Part shown: positions 1 through 12,594 of the stretch, one piece after another
Numbering within the stretch: position 1 is the first letter of the stretch
How the letters are laid out: each line of letters opens with the position of its first letter
Source: Lichtheimia corymbifera B2541
Taxonomy: Eukaryota > Mucoromycota > Mucoromycetes > Mucorales > Lichtheimiaceae
Length of the DNA: 48,452 bases
Assembly: GCA_000697475.1 (NCBI GenBank)
Contig: JNEU01000554.1
Coordinates: 1 to 48,452, forward strand
Direction of reading: 5' to 3'
The notes under the pieces: generated by a model
Told to the model about the DNA's origin: nothing
The model's database searches: none
What the model saw: the letters and a program-made list of their open reading frames with translations, nothing else
Made by a program: the position numbers and the translations under genes

Positions 1-1018
1 TTGCAATCATGCATAATGACCCGTGACTATAAAAAGTTGGGGTTCCACAACCATTGTCCTCTGTGTTTGCGATAGACTATCAACAACAAGCGTATTTGTG
101 CACAACAATGGAATAAAGTGAACGTGTGGTTATATCGTTTATGAGTGTCTTAGCATGGAAATTCGTTTATGTAAATCAATGATATGGGATGGATCGTTGG
201 CTCATGCTTGAATATGTGTGGATTGTGTTATTGGTGATCTACGACAGTAGGGGAAGCCATTCACGGGATTGTAACACAGATATCCAGCCCAGCAGCAGCA
301 CATCAAAGCATCACAAAACATAGCTTGTACATAATTGAATTCTTCATCATTACTTTGCTTGCCTCTAATACCTGATAACGACGGTGCGTGAGTGTAGTGC
401 TATAGTACAGCATTACAGCGTTTCATTCACTATACTATAGCACTATGAGCAAACTGCAGCGGCACGAGGCATGATGCCTAGATCCCCAAACGGCACCCAT
501 TACCAATATTCCAAATGGACAATATTGCAAGGCATTTAAAAAAATCTGGGGATTGAGGACATATTGTTCTGGATGATCTTTGTTGTACACATGTATCAAT
601 GGAAAGGTGGGAAAGAGTGCAGCATGCGAGGCAAAGCAATATGCGGGACAGCGGCATTAACGATCCGACAGGCTAATTGATCGTCGTGCATTTGCTTTAA
701 GCCCCTTTCCCTTTTAAGATGTGCACGTGGAATTGAGATTATTCTACATGTTTAAATACATATGACTTTATAGTAGTGAATGCTTCACCAAGATGATAGG
801 ATGCAATGATTGAAGATTATGTTATGCGATATCGGGTAAGCGGAATAGGGAGTAGCTAAGGTTCATTCTGGACCTCGTCCTGTGTAACCATTGCTTGGAT
901 CATATATGGAAGATCCCTTGATAGGCACCACCTGCTGTACTTTTTTTTTATATTCACTGTTCCTTTCTCCTTACTCGCATTCCACTCATCCCATCAAGCA
1001 GCCGGATTGCTTGTAATC
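1..1018. other. non-coding leader region
   Basis: No reading frame with coding character was seen on either strand. The stretch contains a 12-bp perfect inverted repeat (396-407 with 433-444). The last 60-100 bp before 1019 are pyrimidine-rich and are probably the promoter and 5' leader of the membrane-protein gene that follows. Confidence 0.6.
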
Positions 1019-2474
1019 ATGGTCACTGTCAGCAAAATCGTAAGTGTACAACGGACGCGATCGCCCTATTCCGATCAGAAGAACTCACTAGAAGATGGCG
1101 TCGTGTAATAGATCTCTCGCATTACAGAGACTCGCTGGTCGAAGCTCTATATCTCTACTGCACTTGTACAAGCCTTCATTATCATCATTCTACAAGCATT
1201 GATTTGTTCACAAAATACCCTTCAAGCCAGCCTATTACCCGAGCCATCCAATCCATCAGTACTATATTCCTCTACCACCAATGATGACCTGATACCAGAG
1301 CGTGCTGCTGATCGATTGGGAAGGATCAAGTGGGAGAACCTTGCATTTATCGGTTTCCAAGTGTGGTTCATTGGGATGGTTTTCGATGCTGTAAGTGGAT
1401 CTCCTTTTTTCGCCTTTGATCATGTGTATCTGATCCCCTTGTTCCCCTTTTACAAACACAGACCATCTATCAAAACACAGCAGAGATCCTTGCATTGGCC
1501 TTACTCAACGCCGTATGTGCTGTCCTTGGTGCATTACAAGTTGTGGATGGTATCAAATGGGTCAACGCTCTCAACGATAAAAACCATGATACGTCACCCC
1601 TTTATATGGCGATGCGACTGGAAATTGCTCTCAGTATATCTATTTTGATCTTCGCATGCGTGATGGCTTATCTCAGTTATGAAATGTCTCGTCAATTCGG
1701 TTGGAATATCTACAAAAAGATCGGTGCAGATGTCCAAATGCAACGTATGTCTCTTTGGTTTGGATATGATGATTGGTACTGACATGTATCATACTACTAG
1801 GCATGTATCGCATGTTTCAATTCTTTGTCCTGGCACTCAAGATTGATGTTTTTACCGAGTTCTTGGTATCGCTTTTCTACGTCATTCAATTTGCATTCAA
1901 ATCAAGGACTGGTGCCATATGGGAAATCGCCATTCAAGTGGTTGTCACCGTGCTTATCTTGCCTATGCTTTATTTTGCCCGCACAGCAGTAAGGACAACA
2001 CTGAATCAAGTGATTCGCTTAAATAACGCATTAAATATCCTATTAGGGAAGCACTGAAAGTCGCGGTAGAATGATTACATTCATTGTATTCGAAGGGGTT
2101 GTCGTTGTCCATTATGGTCTTATCCTCAAGCAAACCTTACAACCCAACAACAATTGGTACACATGGATCTGCCTTGGTAAGCTCATTGCCATGTTTTGTA
2201 TTCATGTGATGAATCTAACCCAGTTTCCCTTCCTTATCTCCAAAGTTGTGATTGGTATTCTTATTGTCGCTGTAAGTTACTATTTTCTTGGTATACAAGT
2301 GTTCAAAGACTGAGTTGTATTTCTTTTTAGGCCACAGCGGGATTGGGTCTTGTCTGCATGAACAACTTTGGTCGGGGACTCAAGATGTATGTCCAACGAG
2401 GACGTGGCAAGCAACGCCAGGATTTAGAGATGGCAAAGAATACCGACAACAATTGGCAAATTGACGACGACTAG
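1019..2474 (+). CDS. multi-pass membrane protein, UPF0658 Golgi-type
   Basis: Six exons can be joined in phase: 1019-1039, 1130-1390, 1462-1744, 1801-1988, 2047-2271 and 2331-2474. They total 1122 nt and encode 373 residues. All five introns are GT-AG, and the first exon is only seven codons. The translation has about seven or eight hydrophobic helices, starting near residue 12, with short polar loops and a basic/acidic cytosolic tail. The stretch FQVWFIGMVFDA followed by QNTAEILALALLN resembles the pattern of fungal UPF0658 Golgi membrane proteins (established family, function unknown). That assignment is from memory of the family pattern, not from a search. The start is the first in-frame ATG, after a pyrimidine-rich leader. 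An unrelated polytopic membrane family remains possible. Confidence 0.75.
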
Positions 2475-2888
2475 AAAAGGAAACACACATCCTTAAGGAG
2501 ATCTCAAATCCCTTTATGGTCCTGCATCCCTTTATCATATTATCCCTCATCCAATCCCCTTTCACCCCTTGTTTCCTTGTTTTGTACAGACTCTCTCTCA
2601 TCCATTTTCATTCATCTCAACACGTTGTTCTCCACTCCCAAACCCCCAACCACTCCACATCCATTGGAACAAAATACATGTAATTAAGTCACTGTCCTTA
2701 TTCTCATCCATGGGCTATTAGAATTGGGAAGGGAAGAGCAAAGAAAGGATAAAAAGAAAAAGTGAGAGAGAGTGAGAGAGAAAAGAGACGTATAACGTTA
2801 AGATAAAAGAAAAAGGGGGATGTGATGATAAAACTGGTAAAAGGGAAAAAGAAGACTAATGAGATACTCTTTCTTCAAATGGACAACT
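2475..2888. other. convergent 3' intergenic region
   Basis: This gap lies between the converging stop codons of the membrane-protein gene and the septin. It is pyrimidine-rich on the left and purine-rich on the right and has no credible ORF. It should hold both 3' UTRs and polyadenylation signals. Confidence 0.5.
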
Positions 2889-4533
2889 CTACGGCGATGG
2901 TGGGTTGGAGGTGGTTCGTACGGGAGTGACAGGCAATTGGGGCGACATGGCGGTAGAAGAGGCAGCAGCAGCACTCGAAGGGGTTTGGGGTTGAGTCGAT
3001 TCCTTGATAGCCAAAAGCTGCTTAGCACGGAAAGCTTCATAATGGATATGAGCGGTAGTTTCAACAAGATCTTGCAAGTGGGTTCTGGTTAAAAAGTTAC
3101 GCAAGTGAACAAATTCGCAGTGATGTTCGTCCTCAACATTGATGACACCCCAACGAGTCTTTCTGCCACGCACAGCCTTGCCATCCACGACCACGTTTCG
3201 TTCAGAGCCAACAATAGCAAAAGGGATGAGCTCCTGTTGTCGTTGTCATGACCACATATTCCAGGTAAGTATACATATATACAATAGCATCATTACTCTT
3301 CAACTTACGCGAATGTACTCGTTCAATGCACGTTCTTGTTCATCATCCTCATCACTTTCGTACGGATACAAACGAATGTTGTGGAAAGCAAGCTCAGCCT
3401 TGATCTATAAGGGTCACGTGGGATGAGTATTATGACAATTTCATCGCCAGATCAAAAATATACTTACACGTTGTCTAAAAGCATCACGTTCCTCAAACGT
3501 CAAAGAATCCGACTTTGCAATAACAGGGACAACGTTGACAACTTCAGAGAGCTTCTTGAGCACGACGATATCGATGGGCTTCAACCTAGCAATGACCCCT
3601 GATATGTGAGCAAAGGAGATATGGATGCACAAGCGGGGTAGATGTCAACAGGCAGCACTTACGAGTGACCCGAAGGAGTGATGAAGAACAAGCAGCAGTG
3701 AACACGGGTATCAGTAATGTAGCGATCACGTTGAGCAGTAAGCTCTTTGCGAAGATAAGCGGAATGCTGATCCTTGATGTACTTGACAATGGGTTCCCAG
3801 CTAAATAACAATGATATGGATCAATCATCTAATCTATATCCCCAATGTCTCTCTCTCTCTCTGGCAACTTACCAATTCTCATTGTTGACTTGGTCACCGT
3901 AACCAGGAGTATCGACAATGTTCAATCTGAGACGTACACCATGCTCTTCAATCACTGTGATAGGAGAAACGAAGGAGATCAGTTCAGGGTCAAGTATCAG
4001 GGGTTTTTTGGAACCGGGGCAAGTTCAGGGAAAGCCAAAAGGTGTGAAAAGCTAAATGATATCCCAAAGATGATGATGATGATGATGATGATGGTACTTA
4101 CAATGACAAACATTCTCAATCTCGGTAGTTTGACGTGGAGGTTCATCCGAGTTCAAGCGGCCCTTGCTGTCAATGAGATGCGAGGCAAAAATCGTGTTCA
4201 CAAGTGTGGACTTGCCGAGACCAGATTGACCTACACAACGAGATAAGATAGAAAGCGTCAACTCGAGTGATAGCACGCAAGATGAGAATAAAGGACATTA
4301 CCAACAACCATCACGTTGAATTGGAAACCTCGCTTGAGGAGCTTCTTTTCGATCTGCTGGGTGATAGTGTCGAAACCAACATAGCCATTCAAAGGTGTCT
4401 GTAGATCAAAGCGATAGAGAAAGGGCAATCGAGATGAGTATGGTTGGGTACACAACAAAAAGTGTCCACCTTGTAGCGTCAATGTCCAAAGAAGACCATT
4501 TACCTGGGTTGCTTCTACTGCTGTGCTTGCCAT
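2889..4533 (-). CDS. cdc10: septin, Cdc10 class
   Basis: Eight exons on the minus strand: 4533-4504, 4398-4302, 4230-4102, 3954-3873, 3800-3663, 3585-3468, 3404-3309 and 3233-2889. They total 1035 nt and encode 344 residues. The P-loop GQSGLGKST follows a polybasic segment (KKLLKRGFQFN). The switch motif DTPGYGD, the AKSD base-recognition motif, and the septin-unique element ending in RTHLQDL are all present. The protein lacks a C-terminal coiled coil and ends in a Pro/Ser-rich tail, as expected of the Cdc10/AspD class rather than Cdc3, Cdc11 or Cdc12 types. Septins are GTP-binding proteins that polymerise into rods at division sites, branch points and hyphal tips. For exon 6 the acceptor at 3587-3586 was preferred over an upstream AG because it restores the family sequence TPSGHSLKPID. 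Intron 3 carries an (ATG)8 run. Confidence 0.93.
4070..4093. repeat. (ATG)n trinucleotide microsatellite in septin intron
   Basis: Eight uninterrupted ATG units lie within the third septin intron, about 10 nt inside the donor site on the minus strand. Its length is likely to vary between strains without coding effect. Confidence 0.9.
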
Positions 4534-6688
4534 GATGAGATGTAAAAGTGTAAAAAAGGAGCTGGTTTGCGAGGCACACGCATCACAAGCTAGTTTAAGG
4601 GAGTTGCACAATCCACGTGTGACACAACCAAATGCTCTGCAGCAGCAATAACAGCAAGTAGTAGAACGGTTGCACTAGCAGGCACCAAAGGAAAATAACC
4701 ATCAGCACCCTATTTCTTGACGTGAGTCGTATCCATCATCCCTACTTTTTACCTTGTAATCATTGCAGACAATCATGAAATCGGATATACCATCGATATG
4801 GTTACTACGCTGAAGGAGATTCTGGTTGCTATGCTACCATTCTCACTTTTTTACATACACTCTTCGAACCTCCCCTTTCTATATATGTCATGTATACGCC
4901 TTGCAATTATATAATGTAAAAGCTGTTTCAACGAGTCAGGATTTCTAATGCGAATAAAAAAGCATCATCATCAGGTACCACAAGACGGTGGATGATCGAT
5001 TCGTGAAGAAGCAGTAAAAGAGGTGTGCGTTGGCAGGGAAATAATGCCATGAATGAGAATATAACATGCATGATAAAAGTTCTTGATTGATAAGATTCCA
5101 ACACGTGGATGGCAAAAATGAAGCAGGTTACTTTTTCATATACACGAGAGTGGTGGATAAAGGACACTTTTGGTCCCATGTCATTGGAATAGGGAATGAA
5201 CCCTGCAACGCATGCAAATGTAGCACGCACATACACAGCATCTTCGAAGCGTACTCGCCCCCTTTCATTTTAGACCATTAGGCAAAACAATGACGAAAAA
5301 TTGAAGCAAAAGCCAATATAAACAATTTGGTAATGATGTTGTTATTATGAGAAGGAGAGATGATGCGAGGGGAAAACAACAGCAGCAGCAGCAACAAAAC
5401 AAGAAAGGATTCATAGGACCCTGTACATAGACCCTGATTGCAAGCCAATAGTGCTTTGTTGTGAAAGTGCGCACATAATTGCGCGCGTAAGCTGTGCGTT
5501 AATGGCAGGTACAAACACGCACATGGGCTTTTCTCTCTCCAACAAGGCATTCTTTTCTCCTCATTGTTTGTACAGCGTGGTGCTGCTGCCTTGATTAGAA
5601 TACATTATGCCAAGGGAAAGGGGTGTGTGTGATGAATGACGATGCAAAGGAGAAAGACTAAAGCAATGGATTGTTCCTGCACGCATGGGATAATATGCTA
5701 AGATATCAGAAAAGGAAAGGCAAAAAAGTTATTATAGCCAGCAAGTGCGTACAATGTGGTGGAAGCTTAGTGCAGATCGCAATCAACAGCGTATGTGTGT
5801 TTATGGTGGTGCTTCAGGAGCATCATCTTTTTGTGTGTATTTTGGGGGACAATTGGGCGGTAGGAGAAAAGAAGGGATAATGAAGAACACGCAAGCAAAA
5901 CGCGCGGGCACAAGAAAAGGTTCCCAAAAAGATCAGCTTGGCTTGTCATACAATTAGACCATGCGTACATATGTACGTGCGGCCTGTGTAACACGCTATC
6001 CGATACGAGGGGAGTTAAATGTTTACGGAGACAAGCAACAAAAGTAAAGTGGAAACGGTAAATCGCACTGTGAGTGGCAATGATCAACATCGACAGCAAC
6101 AAACCGGGTAGCAAGCCCGAACGAGCAAAGGCAAGAAGCGACAATGTACACAACGGCCACATGACAAGTTCATCATGCTTTTTTGATCGGCAACGTATTG
6201 TTGCACAACGAGAACAGACGCTTCCCAATTATTGCCTAGATTGTCTATCACGCAGCAGCACAGCATGGCAGATCGAACAAAGGAATAAATTAAACAAGGA
6301 GCACACCACCATTTGTTGTCTTTGACACCAAAAGGCAAATTGTGCTCCTCACAATATCATTTGAGAAGTACGAGAGGTGGGGGTTTTACGTGAACAATGT
6401 ATATGAATAATTTGAATCAACCCTCCCTTCTCTCATATCTCCCCTCTCTTTCATCATCATAACTTTTGAAAAAAGGTTTCTTGGATGTCAGTCAGGGTGT
6501 GACCCATGCTTACCGATTTGGTGTTCAAGACCTGTTGTGCTAGGGGGAAGAAGCATTCAGCAGGAGATGTGCACGACCCTTTTTGCACAGCTGTTGATCT
6601 TATATAAATACGACAGCTGAATGTCATTTGTCGCTTTCTTCTTTACTTTCCTTTTTCCTCTTCTTTCAAAGAGCCTCTTTTTTCACCA
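4534..6688. other. large divergent intergenic region
   Basis: About 2.1 kb separates the septin start (minus) from the zinc-finger start (plus). Several ORFs of 60-150 codons occur on both strands, but none shows domain character, splice-compatible extension or sustained codon bias. A GCA-rich run is present near 5382-5396 and a perfect 14-bp palindrome at 5964-5977. The length would suit a heavily regulated promoter or a non-coding RNA, but nothing in the sequence demonstrates either. Confidence 0.5.
6601..6610 (+). promoter_or_regulatory. TATA box of the zinc-finger gene
   Basis: TATATAAATA lies 79 nt upstream of the ATG at 6689. A pyrimidine-rich initiator-like stretch follows it. Confidence 0.55.
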
Positions 6689-7774
6689 ATGGAAATTCTT
6701 GAACTTGTCAACCAAGACCACGCTCCAACCGAGACACGTCCTTTTGTTTGTTCCATCGCCAACTGCAGCAAGACCTTTGGTAAGCACGATTAGCAACACC
6801 TATCATTATAATACTGGCAACACCGTATTCACCTATACTTTCGCTCTTTAAGGTCGCCGCTCCGATCTCGTGCGTCATTCACGCATCCACACAAACGAAA
6901 GGTGAGTTGCCACCTCCACTGACATCATTTTCTTATCCCGTCATTGACACTTTATACTTACCATGTATTCTATTTTATAGACCTTTCAAGTGCCGTGAGC
7001 CTGATTGTGGCAAAAGTTTTATTCAGGTGAGTGAGCAAATGCATGTGCAACCGATTTGGAAGGGCGTACGCAGATCCTTACCATGCTTGTCATTTCACAT
7101 TTAGCGTTCCGCCTTGACTGTCCATATGCGCACGCATTCCGGCGAGCGACCCCATGTTTGCGAATATCCATCTTGCAACAAGAGCTTCAGTGATAGCAGC
7201 TCACTTGCTCGTCATCGGTATGTTTCCCCTTTTTGAAATTATTATTCATGCAACCCTATTGACAATAATAATGGCGCACAGACGTACACACACTGGCAAA
7301 CGACCTTATAAATGCCCATTTGACGGATGCACAAAAAGCTTTGTCCGCAAAACAATCCTCACAAAACACATGAAGCACGATCACTCAACAAATGGTAAAC
7401 GGCCTCAAGTGCAGTGGCGTCCCTTTATGGAAGAACGCAGATTAGTACAGCAGCAACAGCAGCAAACCCAGCAGCCATGTGCTTGCCCAGATTGCTGGCC
7501 CTGTTCATCGCCGCCACCTGGTTTGTTACCAGAAAGCCCATACTCGAGTTCAGACGAACAATCATCCTTCCCATCCTCACCACCTTTAACAACGTGGAAC
7601 AGCTTGCCTAGCTCATACCGATCTTCTTATTATCCACAACCATCGCAACAACCCGCTCCAGTCGCCATTCAACACGACGTTTTACCGAGCTTACCTGCAT
7701 ACATGTATATGAATGACAAGTTTTCTTCTTCCATCCGACAACAACATACCGATCTTTCAATGTTTTCGGCATAA
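6689..7774 (+). CDS. C2H2 zinc-finger transcription factor, four fingers
   Basis: Five exons (6689-6779, 6853-6901, 6981-7026, 7105-7217, 7282-7774) encode 263 residues. After about 20 residues come four TFIIIA-type fingers with CX4C...HX3-4H spacing. The pairs begin CSIANC, CREPDC, CEYPSC and CPFDGC, joined by TGEKP-like linkers (SGERPH, TGKRPY). The last finger ends HMKHDH. Introns interrupt the fingers. The C-terminal half is disordered: a Gln run, a Cys/Pro patch (CACPDCWPC) and Ser/Pro/Tyr-rich sequence, typical of a fungal activation domain. The protein should bind DNA in the nucleus, with target unknown. The ATG chosen is the first one downstream of a TATA box and precedes the first finger. 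I could not place it in a named fungal subfamily. Confidence 0.88.
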
Positions 7775-8405
7775 GCATGATTATTCTTTGACGCTCCTTT
7801 GACATACATCCACGCACGCATCATTCAACAACCATGACACAATCCTTTGTCATATTTGCTTTTTCCTTATATCCGATTTACACCGCAACATCATCATCAT
7901 TATATCCATGCAACCACACACACACACCAACATACACCTTCTTAGACACTTCCTCCTTTTTCTCGCCGCCATGCTTTTTTTCCATATCCATCAATCCTCC
8001 TCCTCCTTCTCATCCCCAACCCTTTGATTTGTTTACTTTTTAAGCTGCTTTGCGGTGATGCATTTGTACTATGGGCCAACTAATGCTCTATGCTCTTAAA
8101 TTCTTATGCCCGTTCATTTGTCCCAATATGTCTGTCGTCGTCTCGTACAATGTATATAAAAAAGCTTCGAATACATTACTATAATAAACTTCGCTATTCT
8201 GAATGCTAACCACCCTATGACTGGCAATAAGGAGAAACAACGACGATGAGATGGCTTGAGCGTTGGGTGCTTTCCATGCAGGGAGTGGTGATGTTGATAT
8301 CCATAAAACAAAAAGGAAACATGCATGGCTCTTTGTGTGGTGCTCCTGATCCCTTATTCTCCTGACACATCATTATACAGAAACATGGATAGATAGATCG
8401 AGTCT
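7775..8405. other. convergent 3' intergenic region
   Basis: The stretch contains T/C-rich and CA-rich sequence downstream of the zinc-finger stop, then AT-rich sequence before the stop of the minus-strand coiled-coil gene. No credible ORF or RNA was seen. It is likely two 3' UTRs. Confidence 0.5.
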
Positions 8406-10827
8406 TTATATTTCTGGAGGGTGATCATCGTCAATCTGTAATAAATTGATATCTTGCTTGAAATTCTGAATCTTCCGCATTGTCTCGATCTCCAGGTTCA
8501 ACGTGTCACACTCCAAATCCACGAGACGTTCGAGTAGCGTATTTGACCTGGTCATATGATAATAGCGTGTGTGAATAAGCGAGATAAATAAGGGTAACAA
8601 CACACACCTTCTCCCATTTTTACCATACCTCTGGTTTGATAGCTCCTCCTTGAAATTTTCCAAAGCTGCAACGATCTCAGAACCTATGTCGCATTGACCA
8701 TATTATTAAATCATTCTTCGCTCACACATGTATCCTCACAATTCACCTAATTCTGATTCAATTTGCGCACATGTATTTTCCAATGCATCCGCCTCTTTTT
8801 CTTGTTCAGCCAAGCGAGCCATGACATCTTTGGCAGCTTGCTGTTTCTCGTTGAGGATGGATTGAGCCTCTCGCCAATTATCTTCAGCCAGCTTGATTTG
8901 ATTTGCTGCTCGAGCCGCTTTGCCCAATTGTCCTGTTTCCACTGCTACTTGCTTATGCCGTTGCAAGCTCTTGAGTTGTGCTTCAAGTCGTTCAAGTTGT
9001 TCTTCTTGTTGCTCCATATGACATCGTGCTGCATAAGCTTGACGACGGGTTGAATCAACGGATTGTAGCTGATGCACCACACGTTGACGAGCCTCGGTCA
9101 TTTTCCTCTTTTTCTCCACCACCTGCATATCACGCGCCTTGATCAGGGTTTCCAAAACTTTGACGAGTTGCGATGCTTGCTCCTCACCCTGGGATGCCTG
9201 CTCTCCAACTTTGGTAATTTGGTCAACAAGGCTTTCAAGCTCCTTTGTTCCACGCTCCTGTTCTCGATTTTGTTGCTCCATATAACGATGTAACTCTTCG
9301 TCACGACGATCGATATCATTCTATTTCCATCCTGAATGAATGACCCTGCTTGCATGATTTCATTTCCCAACGACTTACCGTTTTTTCCCCCAATATCCGT
9401 CGACGTTCTTCCACATTTAATCGATCCTTTTCCAATGCATCCTTTTCAGGCAAATATTCTCGTGTCGCTTCCTCCATACGTTGATCCAATCGTTGAATCT
9501 CATCTCGATATTCATCTTGTTGCTGCTGCAGGTCGGCTAAACGTGACATGAGCTCATCAATCTCATTTTGGGTATCTTGAACTTTGGCCATCAATTGCTC
9601 CTTTTGTCGCTTTTCCTTATGTACGATCTCATCCACTCGACTTTTGTATTCAGCGTGCGATTGTTCCCACATTTCCACCTCAAATGCAATTTCACTATAT
9701 CCATATCATGATCAGTATGTGCCATTGTTAGGAAAGGAGGGAAGGAATACTGCCTACTACCTTTGTTCCTTTTCAATCTCCTCTCGTTCTTCATGGATAG
9801 CTTGCAATTGATCATTGTATATGCGCTCATGCTGGATTTGTAGTTGTAATTGCTGCTGCTCACGTTCTTCCCTCAACAGCTGACTTGCATCTGCTAATTT
9901 GGTGGCTGCATTCGTTTCACGAGTGACTAATGTGGCAAGTCGTTGCCATCCATCGTAGATCTGGTGATCAAGTTGTTCGTGCACGGTCGAAAATAGATCC
10001 CACCATTTTGTAGTCATTGTCTCGAGCTGATGCTGCATTGTGTCGGCTTCCTGATAATCCTCATTGGCGAGTGCTTGCTTTAACTGCTTTTTGATGTCAT
10101 CAATGCCTTTGCGTAGCTGATAGCTAATGAGTAAAATAAACGATATGAACCATCCTCATTTTACCTACTTGTCCAAGCTGCTTATGCACATTGGCTCTTT
10201 TCTTGTAATAGCGTTGCAAAACATCCATTTCACGTTCCTTGTCAGCCTGGATCCTTTTCCATGTGGTTTCTGCAGATAGATGACTCATCGCTGGTGATGT
10301 AGTGGTACGTTTACGATGTCGCCTTTGTTGGCTACTGCTGCTGACACTGCTGCTATCCATACTCCTTGCTGCTGTTAAGGACGCACTCATCGTCAAAGGA
10401 GATCCATCTTTCTTTGGCAAGGCAAATGCTGATAATGCGGGGGGATGTCTCAACAATCTTGCATAAACCAACCACCACCCAGCAGTAGTACCAACCTGGC
10501 CCATTATCTGGATCGTCTTCCCCTACTGCAAGAAGAGAGTATCTGTTACGTAACGTTATCTATCATGTAGAACGATATTAACTTACGTCTTGAATTGATG
10601 AAAGGCAATGCGCTTGCAATGGAAGATGCCATGGAACGCGGGGATGGCTGGTTGATGAAGGTGGAGAAGGTCGGTTGCTGTTGGTGATGCTTTGTTCGTT
10701 GTTGTTGCTGTTGCTCTTCATATAGCTCATCGGCGAGCGATGCAGATAACATGGAAGGGTTCAAGATAGAATGACTACCCCCATCACCATGAGAAGAAGA
10801 CGTAGTAGAAGAAGTACTCAGAAACAT
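8406..10827 (-). CDS. coiled-coil protein with UVR-like motifs
   Basis: Minus-strand exons are 10827-10587, (10525-10496), 10428-10169, 10116-9761, 9694-9379, 9320-8747, 8683-8629 and 8547-8406. They give 657 residues with the bracketed 30-nt exon or 647 without it, and both are in frame. The N-terminus is Ser/Gln-rich and disordered. From about residue 150 the protein is almost continuous coiled coil rich in Glu, Gln, Arg and Lys. Two segments, LKQALANEDYQEADTMQHQL and TGQLGKAARAANQIKLAEDN, fit the UVR helix-hairpin pattern first described in UvrB/UvrC and found in eukaryotic scaffold proteins. A cytoskeletal or scaffold role is inference only. The 3' splice site around 10526-10429 is ambiguous: the strong TTGCAG at 10526 only works with a weak GTTGGT donor at 10495. 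The start codon lies 41 nt after the stop of the upstream TCP11 gene. Confidence 0.8.
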
Positions 10828-10868
10828 GTTGAACAAATAAAGAGGGGTGGGAAAGAAAGAGATTATAT

Positions 10869-12594
10869 TTAAACAAGAGGGAATGCATTAAGGTCTTTCC
10901 AAATTTGAATGTACAATGGACCAAAAGTGGCCAGGTTAAGATCAGCTACAGCACGTATTCTAAGACCAAGGGTCATCAGTTCACGTTCTAAACCAACCAA
11001 AGTCTTGAGGGTATCCGCACGTAACACATTTTGACCTTGAGACACATAGCGTAATACCTCCATAACCCGTTGATGCACCATGCGATATATCTCGGAGGTG
11101 GCACTGATATGTCGTCTCAACCACCCTGACCACGTCCGTGCATGTCGTTCCACAAAATCACATCCAGGTACAACGCCTTGCTTAATATGTGTACGATAGG
11201 CTGCTTCACATACTTCAGTAGCCAATTGGCCGTAATCAGGTAGCTCTTTACAAGATGCCATCGGACCTTGCTGTTGCTGCTGTCGACGAAACGCTTGAAG
11301 TTCACCCTCTAATCGCGTCTTTAGGTTTTCAAGATCGGTCTTATCCCATCGACTGCCACATAGATAATGATAGGGTATGCAAAGAATGGCAAGGATAAGG
11401 ATCGTAAGAAACTCAGCTCGGAATTGATGCATCAGTCGATATTGATCATATTGCAACGTGGCAGGAAAAGGCTTGCAATCCATGGCAACCAAGCGTACAA
11501 GGGCTACTGGTGGTGATGAGATATGATATGATTCCATGTTGACATACTACTACTTATTTACCTGTATGATAGACTTGCAGAAAGCTTGCATCAGGGTCTG
11601 TGCGTGAAGCTGTGAGCCATTTGACAATGATTTCCCTGTTGCCCTTGAAATGGCGCCTTTCATATCGAGCACATGTCCGAATCAAATGCGCACGATGTTG
11701 TTTCAAAAACTGATTGACACAGCTCTAGATAATACTAAGATTAGCATCATCATTATTATTACTAGTGATGTCGGGAGAATAAAATGCAGGAAGTGTATTT
11801 ACCAATTGAATGGCTTCAATGATGGCAAAGCACTGACGAAAACCGCGGGCGTATAATCGTTTTGAAAAGTAAAGTGCAATAAGCTGTAAACGTGGCCAAT
11901 GTTCACTGGGACACATGGGCTGCAAGATACTGACTACAAAGTCTATCTTGGGTCTCAAGTCAAGTTGGCCACATTCAATTTGTCGTACAATCCGCTCCGG
12001 GTTAAGCATGCTGCGTACAGAATCCATGGTGATGTGCATGGGCCATCCTGAATTATACACTCGGCGATCTTGATGCAAAAGATGTAAACATGCTATCAAG
12101 TGATGAAGCAGTGCAGGTAACACCTTGCAGGGCTCGTCTCCAAATACATGATCGAGGTGTACCCAATATCGCTCTGTATTTCTTTGTTTGATTTTCCCTG
12201 AGGTGCCATCAAAGTTGGGCCGAAACCGTAAATGTCGATCAAAAACAAGGTCATGTCGCAGTTGAAAGTTTAAAAGAATTCGCTCGTATGATAGCTCTTT
12301 CAAGGTGTCAGCATTGATAGGGGGTGTCCAACAACGCTTATTATGCTGCTGCTGTTGTTGTTGTTGTTCAATACGCCAGTGGACATGGTGTTGTCGTCGA
12401 CGACGACTTTTATAACTGCGACGACTCGTAAGGTGGTGTTGGCGTCGCAAGCAATTTCGTGTCAAGACGCGGTGTTGGTGTGTGATACCAGCCCAGCATG
12501 ATGGATCGGCGCAAAAGCTTTGTCGATGCGTATTTAATTGCTGCTTGTTGGATACTGTTTTCCGCCCACCATCCTCGACGCAGCGTTGCAGCAT
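10869..12594 (-). CDS. TCP11 / Sok1-family protein
   Basis: Three exons (12594-11803, 11724-11562, 11506-10869) total 1593 nt and encode 530 residues. The N-terminal 100 residues are basic and low complexity, with an Arg cluster and a Gln run. After them comes the TCP11 domain, starting near LKELSYERILLNFQLRHDLV and running to the C-terminus. The conserved patch FVVSILQPMCPSEHWPRLQ is mostly intact. The family includes mammalian T-complex protein 11 and yeast Sok1, a high-copy suppressor of loss of protein kinase A activity, so a role modulating cAMP/PKA signalling is known for relatives and inferred here. The start is the first ATG in a frame that is open further upstream. An additional 5' exon cannot be excluded because an upstream pyrimidine-rich sequence is also open. 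Confidence 0.85.

Noticed and set aside
5767..6228. 153-codon minus-strand ORF in the septin/zinc-finger gap
   Set aside because: Cys/Leu/Ser-rich composition with no helix or motif pattern, no splice-compatible neighbours, and no upstream promoter feature.
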